64,000 bases of DNA from Streptomyces sp. YIM 121038 (GCF_006088715.1 NZ_CP030771.1:2418001-2482000); one strand, 5' to 3'. Counted from the first letter of the stretch, positions 1 to 13,159 are shown. Notes: generated from the letters alone by a model not told the origin. Numbers and translations: made by a program.

Positions 1-4403
<4,403 letters not shown>

Positions 4404-4790
4404 ATGTGTACCCGTAATCGGGTGCAACACCACGAGAGCGGAACAACCAGGAGGAATAATCCCGGTCGTTCACAGCGTCCTCGCTGTGCGCCTCCCACAG
4501 TGTGGAAGGACTTTTTCAAAGGAACCTCGCCGCCGGAACTGATGTCCGGCAGACGGGGTATCAACATATCTGGCGTTGACTTTTGGCACGCTGTTGAGTT
4601 CTCAAGGAACGGACGCTTCCTTTGTACTCACCCTCTCGGGCTTTCCTCCGGGCGCTTCCCTTCGGTATTTCGTGTTTCCAACCCTACCAGATCCGTTTTC
4701 CGTTCCGTTCCCGGTTCGGATTTCATTTCCGGTGGCCGTTGGAGGGCCTTTGCCTTTCGGCGTGGTCACTACTTTAGCGGATTCTCCCGG
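4404..4790 (-). promoter_or_regulatory. rRNA operon leader and tandem promoters
   Basis: Non-coding stretch upstream of 16S. The minus strand contains the conserved leader element CCTTGAGAACTCAACAGCGT (near 4590-4610), typical of Streptomyces rrn leaders. Two -10-like hexamers stand out on the minus strand: TAAAGT at 4771-4776 and TAGGGT at 4681-4686, about 90 nt apart, which fits the multiple promoters known for Streptomyces rrn operons. The -35 boxes are not convincing, so the transcription starts are inferred. Confidence 0.55.
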
Positions 4791-4956
4791 CGACTCATAA
4801 TCGAGTCTGCGGATTCGAATTTCGGCATGCGGACATGCGAAATAGGACCCCGCGAAGGGGAAGTCGTAGGTAGTGGTTGGCCGCTTCCGGCTGCAGGCTG
4901 AATGCCGTACCCGGGTCAAGCGGCTCGGGCCACATTACGGACCTGCCAACGCCACG

Positions 4957-5598
4957 TCAAGTTCGTCGACGCCGGGGCGTATGAGCCCGATAAGGGCTGA
5001 CCGTGGGGTCGTTGGCCGCCCAGAAGCGCCAGGGGTGGACGCCACCCTCGCCGCCGACTCCGGTTCGGGGTCCGCTCTTGACCTGGTCGGGGTGGGTGGG
5101 CGTCCCGGTGAGGAGGCTGAGCGGCGCCCCGGGGCCCGCGCAGAAGTCGGCGCCGTTGAGAGCGCGGTCCACGTCGAGGGCCGTGGCCAGGCGTGCGGGC
5201 CCTTTGGCCAGTTCCTTGTCGTTCCGGGCCGAGAGTCGACGTTTGCGAGCCAGCTCGGCGCCTTCGACCACCTCGCCCGCCCGCAGCAGCACTCCGCTCG
5301 CGGTGCCCTCCGGGCCGCACACGACGTTGAGGCAGTGCCACATGCCGTAGGTGAAGTACACGTACGCGTGCCCGGGCGGGCCGAACATCACGTCGTTGCG
5401 GGCGGTGCGGCCGCGATAGGCGTGCGAGCCGGGGTCCATCTCCCCCGCGTACGCCTCGACCTCCGTGAGGCGCAGCTCGATCGGGCCGTCCGGGGAGGCA
5501 CGCACGAGGACGCGGCCGAGCAGGTCGGGAGCCACCTCCAGGACGGGCCGGTCGAAGAAGTGTCGGGGCAGGGGCGTACGGTCAGGTCCCGCGATCAT
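4957..5598 (-). CDS. DNA-3-methyladenine glycosylase (AAG/Mpg family)
   Basis: 213 aa. Base-excision repair enzyme that removes alkylated purines. It matches the AAG/Mpg fold along its length: N-terminal DLLGRVLVR, then [20 protein letters not shown] with the catalytic Glu in the 'EAY' motif, then [20 protein letters not shown]. The length is normal for bacterial members (about 200 aa). ATG at 5598 has no good ribosome site; a TACGCT hexamer about 10 nt upstream suggests a leaderless transcript. The frame stays open much further upstream, but that part is antisense to spo0M. The C-terminus is Arg-rich. It diverges from spo0M. Confidence 0.93.
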   Translation of the reverse strand: MIAGPDRTPLPRHFFDRPVLEVAPDLLGRVLVRASPDGPIELRLTEVEAYAGEMDPGSHAYRGRTARNDVMFGPPGHAYVYFTYGMWHCLNVVCGPEGTASGVLLRAGEVVEGAELARKRRLSARNDKELAKGPARLATALDVDRALNGADFCAGPGAPLSLLTGTPTHPDQVKSGPRTGVGGEGGVHPWRFWAANDPTVSPYRAHTPRRRRT

Positions 5599-5799
5599 GC
5601 CGAACGAGCGTAGTGCACCGGATGTGTGCGGGTTCGGCGCGGAGGGCGGGCGGAGCCTGGCCCGAGGGCCTTCTCGCCGCGAGGGTGAGGACGCGAGGGT
5701 GAGAGCGCGGAACCACACACGCGCTGGTCGCGTTTGTACGGATCGAAGTCGACGATCCGATCGAATCAAGCCACAGGCAGGGTCCTGGGGAGGAGAGTC

Positions 5800-6582
5800 A
5801 TGGGGTTCAAGAAGCTCCTTGCGAGTCTGGGTGCCGGCGGCGCGTCCGTCGAGACGGTGCTGACCGAGGCCAATGTCGTGCCGGGTGGTGTGGTCCAGGG
5901 CGAGGTGCGCATCCAGGGCGGCTCCGTCGACCAGCGGATCGAGGGACTCTCCGTGGGTCTGCAGGCCCGGGTCGAGGTCGAGGGCAACGACCAGGAGTTC
6001 AAGCAGGACATCGAGTTCACCAAGCAGCGCCTCGGCGGTGCCTTCGAGCTGAAGGCGAACGCGGTGCACGCGGTGCCGTTCGGGCTCGACATCCCCTGGG
6101 AGACGCCGATCACCCACTTCGCCGGGCGCGAGCTGCACGGCATGAACATCGGCGTGACGACGGAGCTGGCGATCGCCCGTGCCGTGGACTCCGGTGACCT
6201 GGACCCGATCCACGTCCACCCGCTGCCCGCGCAGCAGGCCGTCCTCGACGCCTTCGGGCAGCTGGGCTTCCGCTTCAAGAGCGCCGACATGGAGAAGGGC
6301 CACATCCGCGGCACGCGCCAGAAGCTGCCCTTCTACCAGGAGATCGAGTTCTTCCCGCCGGAGCAGTACCGCGGTCTGAACCAGGTCGAGCTGAGCTTCG
6401 TCGCCGACGACCGCGAGATGGACGTCATCCTGGAGATGGACAAGAAGCCCGGCCTGTTCAGCGAGGGCAGCGACTCCTACAAGTCGTTCACGGTCGGTCT
6501 CCACGACTTCCAGGGCACGGACTGGGCCGCGTATCTGAACGCGTGGCTGTCCGAGGTCGGCAGTCGGCGCAACTGGTTCTAA
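5800..6582 (+). CDS. spo0M: Spo0M family sporulation-control protein
   Basis: 260 aa, starting at ATG 5800 behind a strong ribosome site (GGGGAGGAGAG). Arrestin-like Spo0M protein, beginning [20 protein letters not shown], with the family's paired beta-sandwich region ([16 protein letters not shown], then [17 protein letters not shown]). In Bacillus the family modulates the sporulation phosphorelay; in Streptomyces its role is not established. Cytoplasmic, with no signal peptide or membrane segment. It is transcribed alone, divergent from the glycosylase, and PEBP follows 119 bp later. Confidence 0.9.
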   Translation: MGFKKLLASLGAGGASVETVLTEANVVPGGVVQGEVRIQGGSVDQRIEGLSVGLQARVEVEGNDQEFKQDIEFTKQRLGGAFELKANAVHAVPFGLDIPWETPITHFAGRELHGMNIGVTTELAIARAVDSGDLDPIHVHPLPAQQAVLDAFGQLGFRFKSADMEKGHIRGTRQKLPFYQEIEFFPPEQYRGLNQVELSFVADDREMDVILEMDKKPGLFSEGSDSYKSFTVGLHDFQGTDWAAYLNAWLSEVGSRRNWF

Positions 6583-6652
6583 GGCCTAGGCTCGGCAGCG
6601 CGGGCGACCGTCGTGAGGGTGGCCGGTCGCCGCGTCGACGAACCGTTGTCTG

Positions 6653-6690
6653 TACCGATCAGTCCCTACCGATCAGTCCCTACCGATCAG
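6653..6690 (+). repeat. 14-nt tandem repeat upstream of PEBP gene
   Basis: The unit TACCGATCAGTCCC occurs twice in full (6653-6666 and 6667-6680) and a third copy is cut after 10 nt (6681-6690), where the PEBP ribosome site GGAGG begins. Its position just before the start codon suggests either a regulator binding array or simple slippage. No function is demonstrated. Confidence 0.85.
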
Positions 6691-6701
6691 GAGGTGTCTA
6701 C

Positions 6702-7241
6702 GTGGCCGAGGTCAACAGGCCGCCGCTGCCGCACGACTTCCACCCGCCCGTGCCGTCGTTCACGGTCGTGAGCGCGGACTTCGAGGCGGGCGCGACGCTG
6801 CCGGACGCTCAGGTGTACGCGGCCGGGAACACGTCGCCGCAGCTGCGGTGGGAGGGGTTCCCGCCGGAGACGAAGAGCTTCGCCGTGACGTGCTTCGACC
6901 CGGACGCCCCCACGGGGAGCGGATTCTGGCACTGGGTCGTGTTCGACGTCCCGGCCTCGGTGACCGAGCTGCCGACCGGTGCGGGCACCGGCAAGTTCGA
7001 CGGCCTGCCCGAGGGCGCGGTCCAGGTGCGCAACGACTACGGGACGAAGGACTTCGGGGGCGCCGCCCCGCCGCCCGGTGACCCGGCGCACCGCTACGTC
7101 TTCACCGTGTACGCGGTCGACCAGGAGAAGCTGGGTCCTGACGCGGACGCCACGCCCGCCGTGGTCGGCTTCAACCTGCGGTTCCACACGCTCGCGCGGG
7201 CGCACGTGGTCGCCGAGTACGCGGCGCTCGCGGAGGACTAG
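6702..7241 (+). CDS. YbhB/YbcL family phosphatidylethanolamine-binding protein (PEBP)
   Basis: 179 aa from GTG 6702, with GGAGG at 6690-6694. Small cytoplasmic PEBP fold. The two signature stretches are present: [20 protein letters not shown] (anion-pocket DPDAP and HW) and [20 protein letters not shown]. Bacterial homologues bind anionic ligands and have been proposed to modulate kinases; no substrate can be assigned here. It is a single gene followed by a strong terminator at 7269-7304. Confidence 0.92.
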   Translation: MAEVNRPPLPHDFHPPVPSFTVVSADFEAGATLPDAQVYAAGNTSPQLRWEGFPPETKSFAVTCFDPDAPTGSGFWHWVVFDVPASVTELPTGAGTGKFDGLPEGAVQVRNDYGTKDFGGAAPPPGDPAHRYVFTVYAVDQEKLGPDADATPAVVGFNLRFHTLARAHVVAEYAALAED

Positions 7242-7268
7242 CACCCGCCGACCGTTCATGGAACGTTT

Positions 7269-7304
7269 GCCCGCCCCTGGTCTTGGAAGTGATCAGGGGC
7301 GGGC
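7269..7304 (+). terminator. Rho-independent terminator after PEBP
   Basis: Perfect 11-bp stem: GCCCGCCCCTG (7269-7279) pairs with CAGGGGCGGGC (7294-7304) and is followed by ATCTTTTATT. A T-rich tail is unusual in this GC-rich genome. Confidence 0.85.
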
Positions 7305-7396
7305 ATCTTTTATTGCGTTGTCCATCCCGGCGCGCCCGGCCAGAGTTGATCCAAGCCCGCCAGGGGGTGGGCCGGTGCACACGGGAGGTGGGCGAG

Positions 7397-7903
7397 ATGC
7401 GAGACACGCTGGTCCTGAACGCAAGCTTCGAGCCGCTGTCGACGGTGACGCTGAACCGCGCCGTCGTGCTGGTCCTCCAGGACAAGGCCGTCGTGGAGCA
7501 CGCCCACCCCGGGCTGCGGATGCGCGCCGCCGACCTGGATCTTCCGGTGCCCCGGGTGATCCGGCTCTGCCGGTACGTACGCGTGCCGTTCCGAAGACGC
7601 GCTCCGTGGTCACGGCGCGGTGTGCTGGTGCGCGACCGGCACCGCTGCGCGTACTGCGGCAGGCGCGCGACGACCGTGGACCACGTGGTGCCGCGGTCCC
7701 GGGGCGGCGCGGACAGCTGGCTGAACACGGTGGCGTCGTGTGCGCTCGACAACCACCGCAAGGCGGACCGGACGCCGGAGCAGGCGGGGATGCCGCTGCT
7801 TCGGCAGCCGTTCGAGCCGACGCCCGCCGACGCGATGCTGCTCGCGCTCGGGCGTGAGGACCTGGAGGCCCTGCCCGACTGGCTGGGACAACCGGCCGCC
7901 TGA
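7397..7903 (+). CDS. HNH endonuclease
   Basis: 168 aa from ATG 7397 (GGTGGGCGAG upstream). The HNH domain lies at about residues 85-130: CAYCGRRATTVDHVVPRSRG supplies the first zinc Cys pair and the catalytic His; NTVASCALDNHRKADRTPEQ supplies the second metal half and the terminal Asn-His. This is the widespread single-copy actinobacterial HNH protein; its cellular job is unknown. The N-terminal LVLNASFEPLSTVTLNRAV region is the usual family lead-in. It is not linked to a restriction system. A perfect terminator palindrome follows. Confidence 0.9.
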   Translation: MRDTLVLNASFEPLSTVTLNRAVVLVLQDKAVVEHAHPGLRMRAADLDLPVPRVIRLCRYVRVPFRRRAPWSRRGVLVRDRHRCAYCGRRATTVDHVVPRSRGGADSWLNTVASCALDNHRKADRTPEQAGMPLLRQPFEPTPADAMLLALGREDLEALPDWLGQPAA

Positions 7904-7908
7904 GCGCC

Positions 7909-7960
7909 GGTACGAGGCTGGGGCCGCACTCTTCGAAGAGTGCGGCCCCAGCCTCGTACC
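7909..7960. terminator. Bidirectional terminator (52-nt perfect palindrome)
   Basis: A perfect 26-bp inverted repeat centred on TTCGAA between the convergent HNH and SPFH genes. It can terminate transcription from both sides. Confidence 0.9.
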
Positions 7961-7969
7961 GTACGGGTG

Positions 7970-8914
7970 TCAGTCGATGGGCGGCTGTTCGCGGCGCTCC
8001 ACGCTGCTCGGGGTCTTGGGGGCGGGACCGCCGCCGCCGATGGGGCCGAAGTTGCCGAGCGCGCCGCCGAGGCCCTTGAGGGCGTCGCCGATCTCGCTGG
8101 GCACGATCCAGAGCTTGTTGGCGTCGCCCTCGGCGATCTTCGGGAGCATCTGGAGGTACTGGTAGGACAGCAGCTTCTGGTCGGGGTCGCCCGCGTGGAT
8201 GGACTCGAAGACCGTGCGGATGGCCTGGGCCTCGCCCTCGGCGCGCAGCGCGGCGGCCCTGGCCTCACCTTCGGCGCGCAGGATCGCGGACTGCTTCTCG
8301 CCCTCGGCGCGCAGGATCTCCGACTGCCGGACACCTTCGGCCTGGAGGATCGCGGCGCGCTTGTCACGGTCGGCGCGCATCTGCTTCTCCATCGAGTCCT
8401 GGATGGAGGTGGGCGGCTCGATGGCCTTGAGCTCGACGCGGTTGACGCGGATGCCCCACTTGCCGGTGGCCTCGTCGAGGACGCCGCGCAGGGCCGCGTT
8501 GATCTCCTCGCGGGAGGTCAGGGTCCGCTCCAGGTCCATGCCACCGATGATGTTGCGCAGCGTGGTGACGGTGAGCTGCTCGATCGCCTGGATGTAGCTG
8601 GCGACCTCGTACGTCGCGGCGCGGGCGTCGGTGACCTGGTAGTAGATGACCGTGTCGATGTTCACGACCAGGTTGTCCTGGGTGATCACCGGCTGCGGCG
8701 GGAAGGGCACGACCTGCTCGCGCAGGTCGATGCGGTTGCGGATGGAGTCGATGAACGGGACGACGATGTTCAGGCCCGCGTTCAGGGTGCGGGTGTAGCG
8801 GCCGAAGCGCTCCACGATGGCGGCGCTGGCCTGCGGGATGACCTGGATCGTCTTGATCAGGGCGATGAAGACCAGCACCACCAGAATGATCAGGACGATG
8901 ATGATTGGTTCCAT
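7970..8914 (-). CDS. SPFH/stomatin-prohibitin family membrane protein
   Basis: 314 aa. One N-terminal transmembrane helix (IIIVLIILVVLVFIALI), then the SPFH/band-7 domain (about residues 30-190: VPQASAAIVERFGRYTRTL, ITQDNLVVNIDTVIYYQVTD), then a coiled coil with four near-identical LRAEGE/LQAEGV blocks (about 195-235). QmcA/stomatin-like proteins form membrane scaffolds and may protect or chaperone membrane proteins. The next gene upstream on the same strand is NfeD-like, the classical partner of stomatins, so the two probably work together. Confidence 0.93.
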   Translation of the reverse strand: MEPIIIVLIILVVLVFIALIKTIQVIPQASAAIVERFGRYTRTLNAGLNIVVPFIDSIRNRIDLREQVVPFPPQPVITQDNLVVNIDTVIYYQVTDARAATYEVASYIQAIEQLTVTTLRNIIGGMDLERTLTSREEINAALRGVLDEATGKWGIRVNRVELKAIEPPTSIQDSMEKQMRADRDKRAAILQAEGVRQSEILRAEGEKQSAILRAEGEARAAALRAEGEAQAIRTVFESIHAGDPDQKLLSYQYLQMLPKIAEGDANKLWIVPSEIGDALKGLGGALGNFGPIGGGGPAPKTPSSVERREQPPID

Positions 8915-9061
8915 CGTGGTTCCCCACTACCCTTCGTGCTTCGGCTTGTCCGGAGGATCTTGGCGATCTCGCTGCGAGTCTGTCAGAACGCCGCCTGCCC
9001 CGTGAGGGGTTCCGATCACCCGGCGGCGTCGTACGGCGGCCCGGCGGACGGCTTCGCGCCG

Positions 9062-9490
9062 TCACATGACGACGGCGGTCGCTCCGTCGATCTCGACGAC
9101 GTCCACCTGCTGGCCGGCCTCGAAGATCTGCTCGGTGTCGAGCGGACGGGCCGACCACACCTCGCCGGCGAGCTTGATGCGCCCCCCGGAGGCGTCGACC
9201 CGCTCCAGGACGACCGCGGACCTGCCCCTCAAGGCGTCGATTCCGCTGGCCAGTTCGGGCCGTTGGGAGCGGTGGCGGTTGGCGATGGGCCGTACGACCG
9301 CGATCAGGGCGACGGAGACGGCGGCGAAGACGATCGTCTGCGCCGCGACTCCGCCGCCGACGGCCGCGGTCGCCGCGGCCGCCACGGCGCCGACGGCCAG
9401 CATGCCGAACTCCGGCATCGCGGTCATTACCAGCGGGATTCCCAGACCGACCGCGCCGATCAGCCACCACACCCATGCGTCGATGTCCAC
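9062..9490 (-). CDS. NfeD family membrane protein
   Basis: 142 aa. Short NfeD type: two or three transmembrane helices (about residues 5-65) followed by a C-terminal OB-fold (about 80-142; LRGRSAVVLERVDASGGRIK, GQQVDVVEIDGATAVV). NfeD proteins occur beside SPFH proteins and are thought to assist their membrane assembly. It lies 147 bp upstream of the SPFH gene on the same strand, so co-transcription is likely. Confidence 0.88.
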   Translation of the reverse strand: MDIDAWVWWLIGAVGLGIPLVMTAMPEFGMLAVGAVAAAATAAVGGGVAAQTIVFAAVSVALIAVVRPIANRHRSQRPELASGIDALRGRSAVVLERVDASGGRIKLAGEVWSARPLDTEQIFEAGQQVDVVEIDGATAVVM

Positions 9491-9538
9491 ATAATCATGG
9501 TAGGGCCGCGGCTCCCGTTACGGACAGGGCGTACCGCG

Positions 9539-10330
9539 TCAGCCGAGCGGCAGGCCCTGCGCGCTCCAGCGGTCGCCCCGCTGCTCGACGACCAGCGGCA
9601 GGCCGAAGCAGAGCGAGAGGTTGCGCGAGGTCAGCTCGAGCTCCAGGGGGCCCGCGGCGAGGACCTCGCCCTGGCGGATCATCAGGACGTGCGTGAAGCC
9701 CGGGGCGATCTCCTCGACGTGGTGCGTGACCATGATCATCGAGGGGGCGATGGGGTCGCGGGCGAGGCGGCCGAGGCGGCGCACGAGGTCCTCGCGGCCG
9801 CCGAGGTCGAGGCCCGCGGCGGGCTCGTCGAGGAGCAGCAGCTCGGGGTCGGTCATCAGGGCGCGGGCGATCAGGGTGCGCTTGCGCTCGCCCTCGGAGA
9901 GGGTGCCGAACCGCCGGTCCAGGTAGTCGCTCATGCCGAGGCGGTCGAGGAAGGCGCGGGCGCGCTGCTCGTCGACGTCCTCGTAGTCCTCGCGCCAGCC
10001 CGCGGTCATGCCGTACGCGGCGGTGAGGACGGTCTGCAGAACGGTCTGGCGCTTCGGCAGCTTGTCGGCCATGGCCATGCCGGCCACGCCGATGCGCGGG
10101 CGCAGCTCGAACACGTCGACCTTGCCGAGCTGTTCGCCGAGGACGGTGGCGGTGCCCTTGCTCGGGAAGAGGTAGCTGGACGCGACGTTGAGGAGGGTGG
10201 TCTTGCCCGCCCCGTTCGGGCCGAGGATGACCCAGCGCTCCCCCTCCTTGACCGACCAGGAGACCTGGTCCACCAGAGCCCGGCCCTCGCGGACCACGGA
10301 TACGTCCTTAAGCTCCAGTACTTCGCTCAT
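9539..10330 (-). CDS. Stand-alone ABC transporter ATP-binding protein
   Basis: 263 aa. Complete nucleotide-binding domain: Walker A GPNGAGKTT (about residue 40), signature LSEGERKR (about 150), Walker B LLLLDEPAAGLD (about 170), switch His in VTHHVEE. The ModF/iron-type subfamily is the nearest fit, judging by the WVILGPNGAGKTTLLNVAS pattern. No permease gene is adjacent, so its partner is unknown or it acts without one. Start at ATG 10330 (MSEVLEL) has GGGAGAG 11 nt upstream; an in-frame ATG six codons earlier is less likely. Confidence 0.88.
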   Translation of the reverse strand: MSEVLELKDVSVVREGRALVDQVSWSVKEGERWVILGPNGAGKTTLLNVASSYLFPSKGTATVLGEQLGKVDVFELRPRIGVAGMAMADKLPKRQTVLQTVLTAAYGMTAGWREDYEDVDEQRARAFLDRLGMSDYLDRRFGTLSEGERKRTLIARALMTDPELLLLDEPAAGLDLGGREDLVRRLGRLARDPIAPSMIMVTHHVEEIAPGFTHVLMIRQGEVLAAGPLELELTSRNLSLCFGLPLVVEQRGDRWSAQGLPLG

Positions 10331-10462
10331 GAGCGCGGTCTCTCCCATTGCAGTCTCGGCTGTCGCGGCGCCCGTGGATTTCGCTGTGGACGCAGCCCCC
10401 GGATAAAACCTACGCCACTGGCCGACCGTTCCCGTGCTGAGGCCGGTCCTTAGGCTGTGTGC

Positions 10463-11266
10463 ATGCTCTCGGAACCACGCTCAGGACGCTTGGCCGCATG
10501 GGGAAACGCCCTTTTGGCCGGACTTGTTTCACCGGACGACGCGGTGCACGCGATCGTGGATGACGACGCGGTGCACCGCGTCGAGGGGCTGCCCGGGGAG
10601 CCGGCGCCCGTCGGTCTGACGCTCGCGCTCGGGCGGCTGCGGGGGCTCGGCGTGACCGGGTTCCGGGTGGCGCTGCCCGTGCCGGGCCATCCGCTGGGGC
10701 TGAGCGGGCCGCCCGCCTTCAACGAGCGGGCGCTGGAGGCCGAGGAGGCCGTCGTCGCGTCCGGCGCGGCGTTCGGTCTCGTGCCCGAGGTGTACGAGGC
10801 GGGCCCCGAGGAGGCCGCGGACGCCGAGGACGTCCATGTGGAGGTCGTGTGGCACTGCCTGCCGGTGCGGGAGGCGCCGCCCGCCGACGTGCCGTCGCTC
10901 GGTGAGGCGGAGCGGGAGCTCGCGGAGGCGATGCGGGAGGCCACGCGGGTGCTCTCGCGGCTCGACGTGGCGGCTTCGGGGCCGCTCGCCGAGGCGGCGC
11001 TCGACGCCTACCGGGCGCGGGCGGAGCGGGGGCGCGAGCTCCTCGCGCCGGGGTATCCGCCCCGCGCGGTGCGGGTGTTGGAGCTGGCGCAGCGCGTGGG
11101 CCTGCTGGTGTCGATGGCCTACGACCACGGGCACGGCGGGGCCGTGAGCGCCTCGGAGATGGCGGCACGGGCGGGGGCCCTGCAGCCGGTGGAGCGAACG
11201 GCTCGGCGGGCACAGGTCGCCGCGTACAACGCGTACGTGGAGGTGTTGGAGGGCGGGCGGGGGTAG
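10463..11266 (+). CDS. Conserved Streptomyces hypothetical protein
   Basis: 267 aa. Not recognised as a named family. It is acidic and Ala/Glu-rich, has no membrane segment or signal peptide, and contains the helix-rich stretch EAERELAEAMREATRVLSRL. The start is placed at ATG 10463 because TAGGCT lies about 6 nt upstream with no ribosome site, the pattern of a leaderless transcript; GTG at 10457 is possible. It diverges from the ABC ATPase. Third positions are strongly G/C, so it is a real gene. Confidence 0.7.
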   Translation: MLSEPRSGRLAAWGNALLAGLVSPDDAVHAIVDDDAVHRVEGLPGEPAPVGLTLALGRLRGLGVTGFRVALPVPGHPLGLSGPPAFNERALEAEEAVVASGAAFGLVPEVYEAGPEEAADAEDVHVEVVWHCLPVREAPPADVPSLGEAERELAEAMREATRVLSRLDVAASGPLAEAALDAYRARAERGRELLAPGYPPRAVRVLELAQRVGLLVSMAYDHGHGGAVSASEMAARAGALQPVERTARRAQVAAYNAYVEVLEGGRG

Positions 11267-11437
11267 CGCGGCCTCTGCTGCCGGGGCGCCGGCGCGGGGC
11301 GGGTGCCGGGGCGTCAGCGCGGGCGGACCCGCTGGTGGCCTCGCGCGGGGGCCTCGCGGGCGGGGCGCCAGCGTGGAGCGGATACCGCGGGACTCAGCGC
11401 GGGCGGACCCACGGGGCGGGGGCGCGGGGGCGGGCGT

Positions 11438-11633
11438 GCCGGGGCGGACACGCAGGAGCAGCCACGCACCAGCAGAGACTCAGGAGCGGGCACGCGGGAG
11501 CAGACACACAGGAACGCACGCGCAGGAGCGGGCGTGCGGGAGCAGCCACGCCGGAGCGGACAAGCGAGAGTGGGCAAGCGAGAGCAGCTGCGCGGGAGCG
11601 GACACGCGGGAGCGGACACGCGGGAGCGGACAC
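11438..11633. repeat. 14-nt minisatellite, 14 contiguous copies
   Basis: Reading in steps of 14 from 11438, every block fits GCGGGAGCGGACAC with substitutions: 14 copies without an indel, the last three (11592-11633) identical. The period is not a multiple of three, so the array is not coding. Upstream (11314-11410) is further related GC-rich repetition, including TCAGCGCGGGCGGACCC twice, 80 nt apart. The whole 11267-11687 gap holds no convincing gene. Confidence 0.9.
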
Positions 11634-11636
11634 GCG

Positions 11637-11666
11637 GGACCCCGCGGACTGTGGTCCGCGGGGTCC
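11637..11666 (-). terminator. Terminator downstream of first chaplin gene
   Basis: Perfect 13-bp stem (GGACCCCGCGGAC, 11637-11649, with its complement at 11654-11666) and a TGTG loop, directly after the minus-strand chaplin gene and at the end of the minisatellite. Confidence 0.8.
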
Positions 11667-11687
11667 AGGGCCCGTGGGTGTCGCGCG

Positions 11688-11930
11688 TCAGTGGTTCGCC
11701 GACTGGTTGCCGAACGCGGGGTTGAGGATGCCGACCACGTTCACGCTGTTGCCGGTGGCGTTCACCGGGATGTGGATCGGGGCCTGCACGAGGTTGCCGG
11801 AGCCGATGCCCGGGGAGTGCTTGGCGTTGCCGTCGGCGTGGGCGTCCGTGGCGGAGGCGGCCCCGGCGGAGGCGCCCGCGGCGATTCCGGCGACGGCTAC
11901 GGCCAGGGCGGCCTTCTTGGCGATGCTCAT
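11688..11930 (-). CDS. chpE: Short chaplin, cysteine-free (ChpE-like)
   Basis: 80 aa. Signal peptide (about residues 1-27, ending ASAGAASA) followed by one chaplin domain: GIGSGNLVQAPIHIPVNATG then NSVNVVGILNPAFGNQSANH. Chaplins are secreted amyloid-forming surfactants that coat aerial hyphae and spores. The domain lacks both conserved cysteines (Asn-Ala-Thr and Gln-Ser-Ala where others have Cys), the hallmark of ChpE in S. coelicolor. The synteny of neighbouring genes also fits the chpE locus as I recall it. Ribosome site AAGGAA precedes ATG 11930. A second chaplin with both cysteines lies just upstream. Confidence 0.92.
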   Translation of the reverse strand: MSIAKKAALAVAVAGIAAGASAGAASATDAHADGNAKHSPGIGSGNLVQAPIHIPVNATGNSVNVVGILNPAFGNQSANH

Positions 11931-12006
11931 GGGTGTGTTCCTTCTGGTGGCGGGGGTGGCGGGGGCCCCGGCCGTGCGGCCGGGGGCTGTGCGGGGCGAC
12001 GCCGAC

Positions 12007-12035
12007 GCGCGCGGCCGGGGGGGGAGGCCGCGCGC
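12007..12035 (-). terminator. Terminator between the two chaplin genes
   Basis: GCGCGCGGCC (12007-12016) pairs perfectly with GGCCGCGCGC (12026-12035) around a purine loop, 7 nt beyond the stop of the upstream chaplin. The two chaplins are therefore probably transcribed separately. Confidence 0.7.
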
Positions 12036-12042
12036 GAGCGGG

Positions 12043-12288
12043 TCAGACGTTCTCGCAGACGTTCCCGAAGGTGGGGTTCAGGATGCCGACGACGCTGACG
12101 CTGTTGCCGCAGGCGTTCACCGGGATGTGCACCGGGGCCTGGACCAGGTTGCCGGAGACGACACCCGGGGAGTTCTTGGCCTCGCCGTTGGCGTCGGCGC
12201 CACCGTGGGCGGAAGCCATACCGGCACCGGCGACCAGCAGGCCACCCGCCATCATCGTGATGGCCGCGGCCTTCTTCACGTTCTTCAC
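12043..12288 (-). CDS. Short chaplin with disulfide cysteines (ChpH-like)
   Basis: 81 aa from GTG 12288, with an excellent ribosome site (AGGAGGG). Signal peptide (about residues 1-28, ending GAGMASA), then one chaplin domain: VVSGNLVQAPVHIPVNACGN followed by SVSVVGILNPTFGNVCENV. The two Cys residues form the conserved intramolecular disulfide of short chaplins (ChpF/G/H type). It is secreted and assembles at the air interface during aerial growth. In S. coelicolor chaplin genes depend on sigma BldN; I did not find a confident BldN promoter here. Confidence 0.93.
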   Translation of the reverse strand: MKNVKKAAAITMMAGGLLVAGAGMASAHGGADANGEAKNSPGVVSGNLVQAPVHIPVNACGNSVSVVGILNPTFGNVCENV

Positions 12289-12484
12289 TGCTGAAACCCT
12301 CCTAGCGGAAGCTGCGGCTGAGGCGCCGCAGCACGCACTGGAGAACGGCCGGGCACCCCGGGGGATGCGCCATCCGGGGGACATCCACACGACGGTATGA
12401 ATCTCAGCCCGGAACGCGACGGTCCGTACTGACCGCGCCCGGTGTGCGCCCGGGGCGCTCGCCGCCCCGGCGCACCAAGGGGAA

Positions 12485-13159
12485 TCAGCCCGCCACGCCG
12501 TGGCGCACGGCCCAGAGGGCGGCCTGGGTGCGGTCGGCGAGGTCGAGCTTCATGAGGATGTTCGACACGTGTGTCTTGACGGTCTTCTCGGAGAGCACCA
12601 GGGCGCGGGCGATCTCGCGGTTCGAACGGCCGTCCGCGATCAGGCCGAGCACCTCGCGCTCCCGCTCGGTCAGGGAGCCGCCCCTGCCCTGTGAGTTGTT
12701 GGCCTCCTCCTGGGACAACAGGGCGCCCGCCACCTCGGGCTGGAGCAGGACGTGTCCGGCGTGCACGGAGCGGATGGCTCCGGCGAGGGCGTCGGGGTCC
12801 ACGTCCTTGTACACATAGCCGGCGGCGCCCGCGCGCAGGGCGGGCACGACCGTGCGCTGCTCGGTGAAGCTGGTGACGATGAGCACGCGCGCGGGGTTGG
12901 CGAGCTCGCGCAGCTTGCGCAGGGCTTCCACGCCGTCCATGCCGGGCATCTTGACGTCCATCAGGACGACGTCCGGCTTCAGCTCCTCGGCGCGCGCGAC
13001 GCCTTCGGCGCCGTCCGAGGCCTCGCCGACGACCTCGATGTCGTCCTGGATCTCCAGGAACGTACGCAGGCCGCGGCGCACCACCTGGTGGTCGTCGACC
13101 AGGAGCACCCGGATCCGCCGTGTGACCGGGGCGGGCACCGCCCCTTCGTTCTCAGCCAC
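12485..13159 (-). CDS. NarL/LuxR-family response regulator
   Basis: 224 aa. Receiver domain at residues 15-135, with the acidic pair in VLLVDDHQ, phospho-acceptor Asp in VVLMDVKMPGMDG, Thr/Ser in VTSF and Lys in YVYKD; C-terminal LuxR HTH (about 155-220: LTEREREVLGLIADGRSNRE, then KTVKTHVSNIL). Its start overlaps the end of the histidine-kinase gene by 8 nt, so the pair is translationally coupled. Target genes are unknown; the chaplin genes directly downstream on the same strand are obvious candidates but nothing in the sequence proves it. Confidence 0.94.
   Translation of the reverse strand: MAENEGAVPAPVTRRIRVLLVDDHQVVRRGLRTFLEIQDDIEVVGEASDGAEGVARAEELKPDVVLMDVKMPGMDGVEALRKLRELANPARVLIVTSFTEQRTVVPALRAGAAGYVYKDVDPDALAGAIRSVHAGHVLLQPEVAGALLSQEEANNSQGRGGSLTEREREVLGLIADGRSNREIARALVLSEKTVKTHVSNILMKLDLADRTQAALWAVRHGVAG

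Noticed and set aside
4957..6504. A 515-codon continuous minus frame fusing an antisense spo0M region to the glycosylase
   Set aside because: The upstream part is the reverse strand of a well-supported gene; the glycosylase domain begins at 5598.
11438..11633. CRISPR array
   Set aside because: The repeats are contiguous without spacers and no cas genes occur in the window.
11303..12294. Long plus-strand frames across the minisatellite and chaplins
   Set aside because: The 14-nt period is not a codon multiple and the frames are antisense to the chaplin genes.
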